NCBI GenBank assembly: GCA_003223215.1
Contig: QHYH01000115.1
Location: 47,434-111,433, forward strand
Direction: 5' to 3'
Source of the DNA: Acidobacteriota bacterium
GTDB lineage: Bacteria; Acidobacteriota; Terriglobia; Acidiferrales; UBA7541
DNA length: 64,000 nucleotides
Below, piece after piece: positions 63,423 to 64,000 of the stretch; the first letter of the stretch is position 1, and each line of letters starts with the position of its first letter. The position numbers were made by a program, and so were the translations under genes. The notes beneath the pieces were generated by a model that saw only the letters and a list, made by a program, of their open reading frames with translations, made no database searches and had not been told where the DNA came from.

Positions 63423-63707
63423 ATGATTGGCCAAACTATTTCGCATTACCGCATCATCGAGAAACTGGGTGGCGGCGGGATGGGTGTGGTTTATAAGGCA
63501 GAGGATGTAACCCTTCACCGCTTCGTTGCGTTGCAGTTTCTGCCTGATACGCTTGTCAAAGACGCCCAATCCTTGGCCCGCTTCCAGCGAGAAGCACAGG
63601 CGGCCTCTGCACTCAACCATCCAAACATTTGCACGATGTATGAAATTGGCGAACACAACGGTCAGCCGTTCATCGCCATGGAGTTTCTAGACGGCCAGAC
63701 GCTTTAA
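63423..63707 (+). pseudogene. Truncated Ser/Thr protein kinase fragment with Lys-to-Gln change
   Basis: Only 94 residues of a bacterial PknB-like kinase remain: the Gly loop ([15 protein letters not shown], 15-29), then [12 protein letters not shown] where the invariant Lys is Gln38, and [29 protein letters not shown] before a TAA at 63705-63707. The catalytic loop, DFG and all later parts are missing. A shifted frame beyond the stop keeps only slight similarity. Both changes mean no kinase activity. Confidence 0.85.
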
Positions 63708-63918
63708 GCACTGCATCGGTGACCGGGCGAGAGGCTTCCTGCAGTGGTTCGGCCTCCAAGACGTCAGGTGTCTTCGTCTGGATGGGAAAACGCGCCCTTC
63801 CATACTCCGAAGGGCCTCTTCCCATCAGCGTCGACAAGCCTGCTCGCCACCGCCTCTAACTCGACTTGCCCTCCCCCAGTTTCTGAGTACCCGCAAAGAG
63901 AAAAAATGTAAAAATGTG
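63708..63918. other. Decayed stretch after the kinase fragment
   Basis: About 210 bases with no intact gene; a few codons continue the kinase in a shifted frame. No promoter or structure of note until 63919. Confidence 0.4.
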
Positions 63919-63954
63919 TTGACACAAAGGTCGCTATTGTGTTTCATACAATAG
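63919..63954 (+). promoter_or_regulatory. TTGACA with an overlapping perfect inverted repeat, possible operator
   Basis: TTGACA (63919-63924) is followed by CTATTGT (63934-63940), GTTTCAT and ACAATAG (63948-63954), a perfect seven-base inverted repeat with a seven-base middle. It sits where a -10 element would lie and just before an ATG (63956). This is the layout of a self-regulated repressor gene, but the -10 itself is poor. Confidence 0.5.
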
Positions 63955-63955
63955 A

Positions 63956-64000
63956 ATGAAACAGAAGAACATCCTCGATTCCCGCGATCGGCTCGCCCAG
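63956..64000 (+). CDS. Start of an unknown gene, cut by the window edge
   Basis: An ATG at 63956 opens a frame of at least 15 codons (MKQKNILDSRDRLAQ) running off the window. It lies one base after the inverted repeat. The lack of a clear ribosome site and the short visible part make this uncertain; a regulator-like start is only a guess. Confidence 0.4.
   Translation, partial: MKQKNILDSRDRLAQ

Noticed and set aside
1..64000. CRISPR array
   Set aside because: No regularly spaced direct repeats and no cas genes were seen.

Overview
The window looks like chromosomal DNA of a soil-type Acidobacteriota bacterium. The evidence is moderately high GC, an Oar-like TonB-dependent receptor with an N-terminal carboxypeptidase-regulatory domain, ASPIC/UnbV and TPR proteins, secreted M28 peptidases, an RND pump and DUF3857 proteins. 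This is inference from gene content; there is no rRNA gene to confirm it.

Layout. 1-1.9 kb: the end of a radical SAM protein whose in-frame TGA is very probably selenocysteine (CUAEP tail with a SECIS-like hairpin), coupled to an ATP-grasp gene. 1.9-9.1 kb: yggX, then a sugar cluster (HAD phosphatase, zwf, glk, mmsA, Rieske oxygenase, gluconokinase). 9.2-12.5 kb: lemA, a nucleotidyltransferase, a TPM-domain gene and hsp20. 12.6-18.0 kb: a KamA-like radical SAM gene, a decayed membrane-protein gene, an M28 peptidase and a beta-propeller protein. 18.5-23.6 kb: translation operon rplM-rpsI-rpsB-tsf-(VOC)-pyrH-frr behind a near-consensus promoter. 23.6-32.6 kb: DUF3857 protein, second M28 peptidase, RND adaptor and pump. 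33-38.6 kb: sigma factor, zinc-finger anti-sigma candidate, a conserved unknown protein and a TPR-CHAT protease-like protein, which together look like an uncharacterised signalling module. 39-48.5 kb: the TonB receptor, a 1301-residue VCBS/ASPIC-redoxin-like-TPR fusion and a divergent TPR protein. 48.5-52 kb: an IS630 relic, a nucleoside hydrolase and a glucan phosphorylase. 52-58.5 kb: a tightly overlapping histidine operon (hisIGDCBHFA, minus strand) behind a leader peptide with six consecutive His codons and an intrinsic terminator, a classical attenuator. 58.6-64 kb: msrB, small unknown genes, tRNA-Gly(GCC), a DUF433/DUF5615 toxin-antitoxin pair lying between that tRNA and a 51-nt exact copy of its 3' part, a frameshifted DDE transposase, a monooxygenase-like gene, a dead Ser/Thr kinase fragment and the start of an unknown gene.

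The core regions (translation operon, his operon, sugar cluster) are tightly packed and ordinary. The last 5 kb and the 48.5 kb region carry most of the mobile-element debris. The observations most worth following are the selenoprotein pair at the left edge, the sigma/anti-sigma/CHAT module, the his attenuator and the tRNA-Gly duplication.
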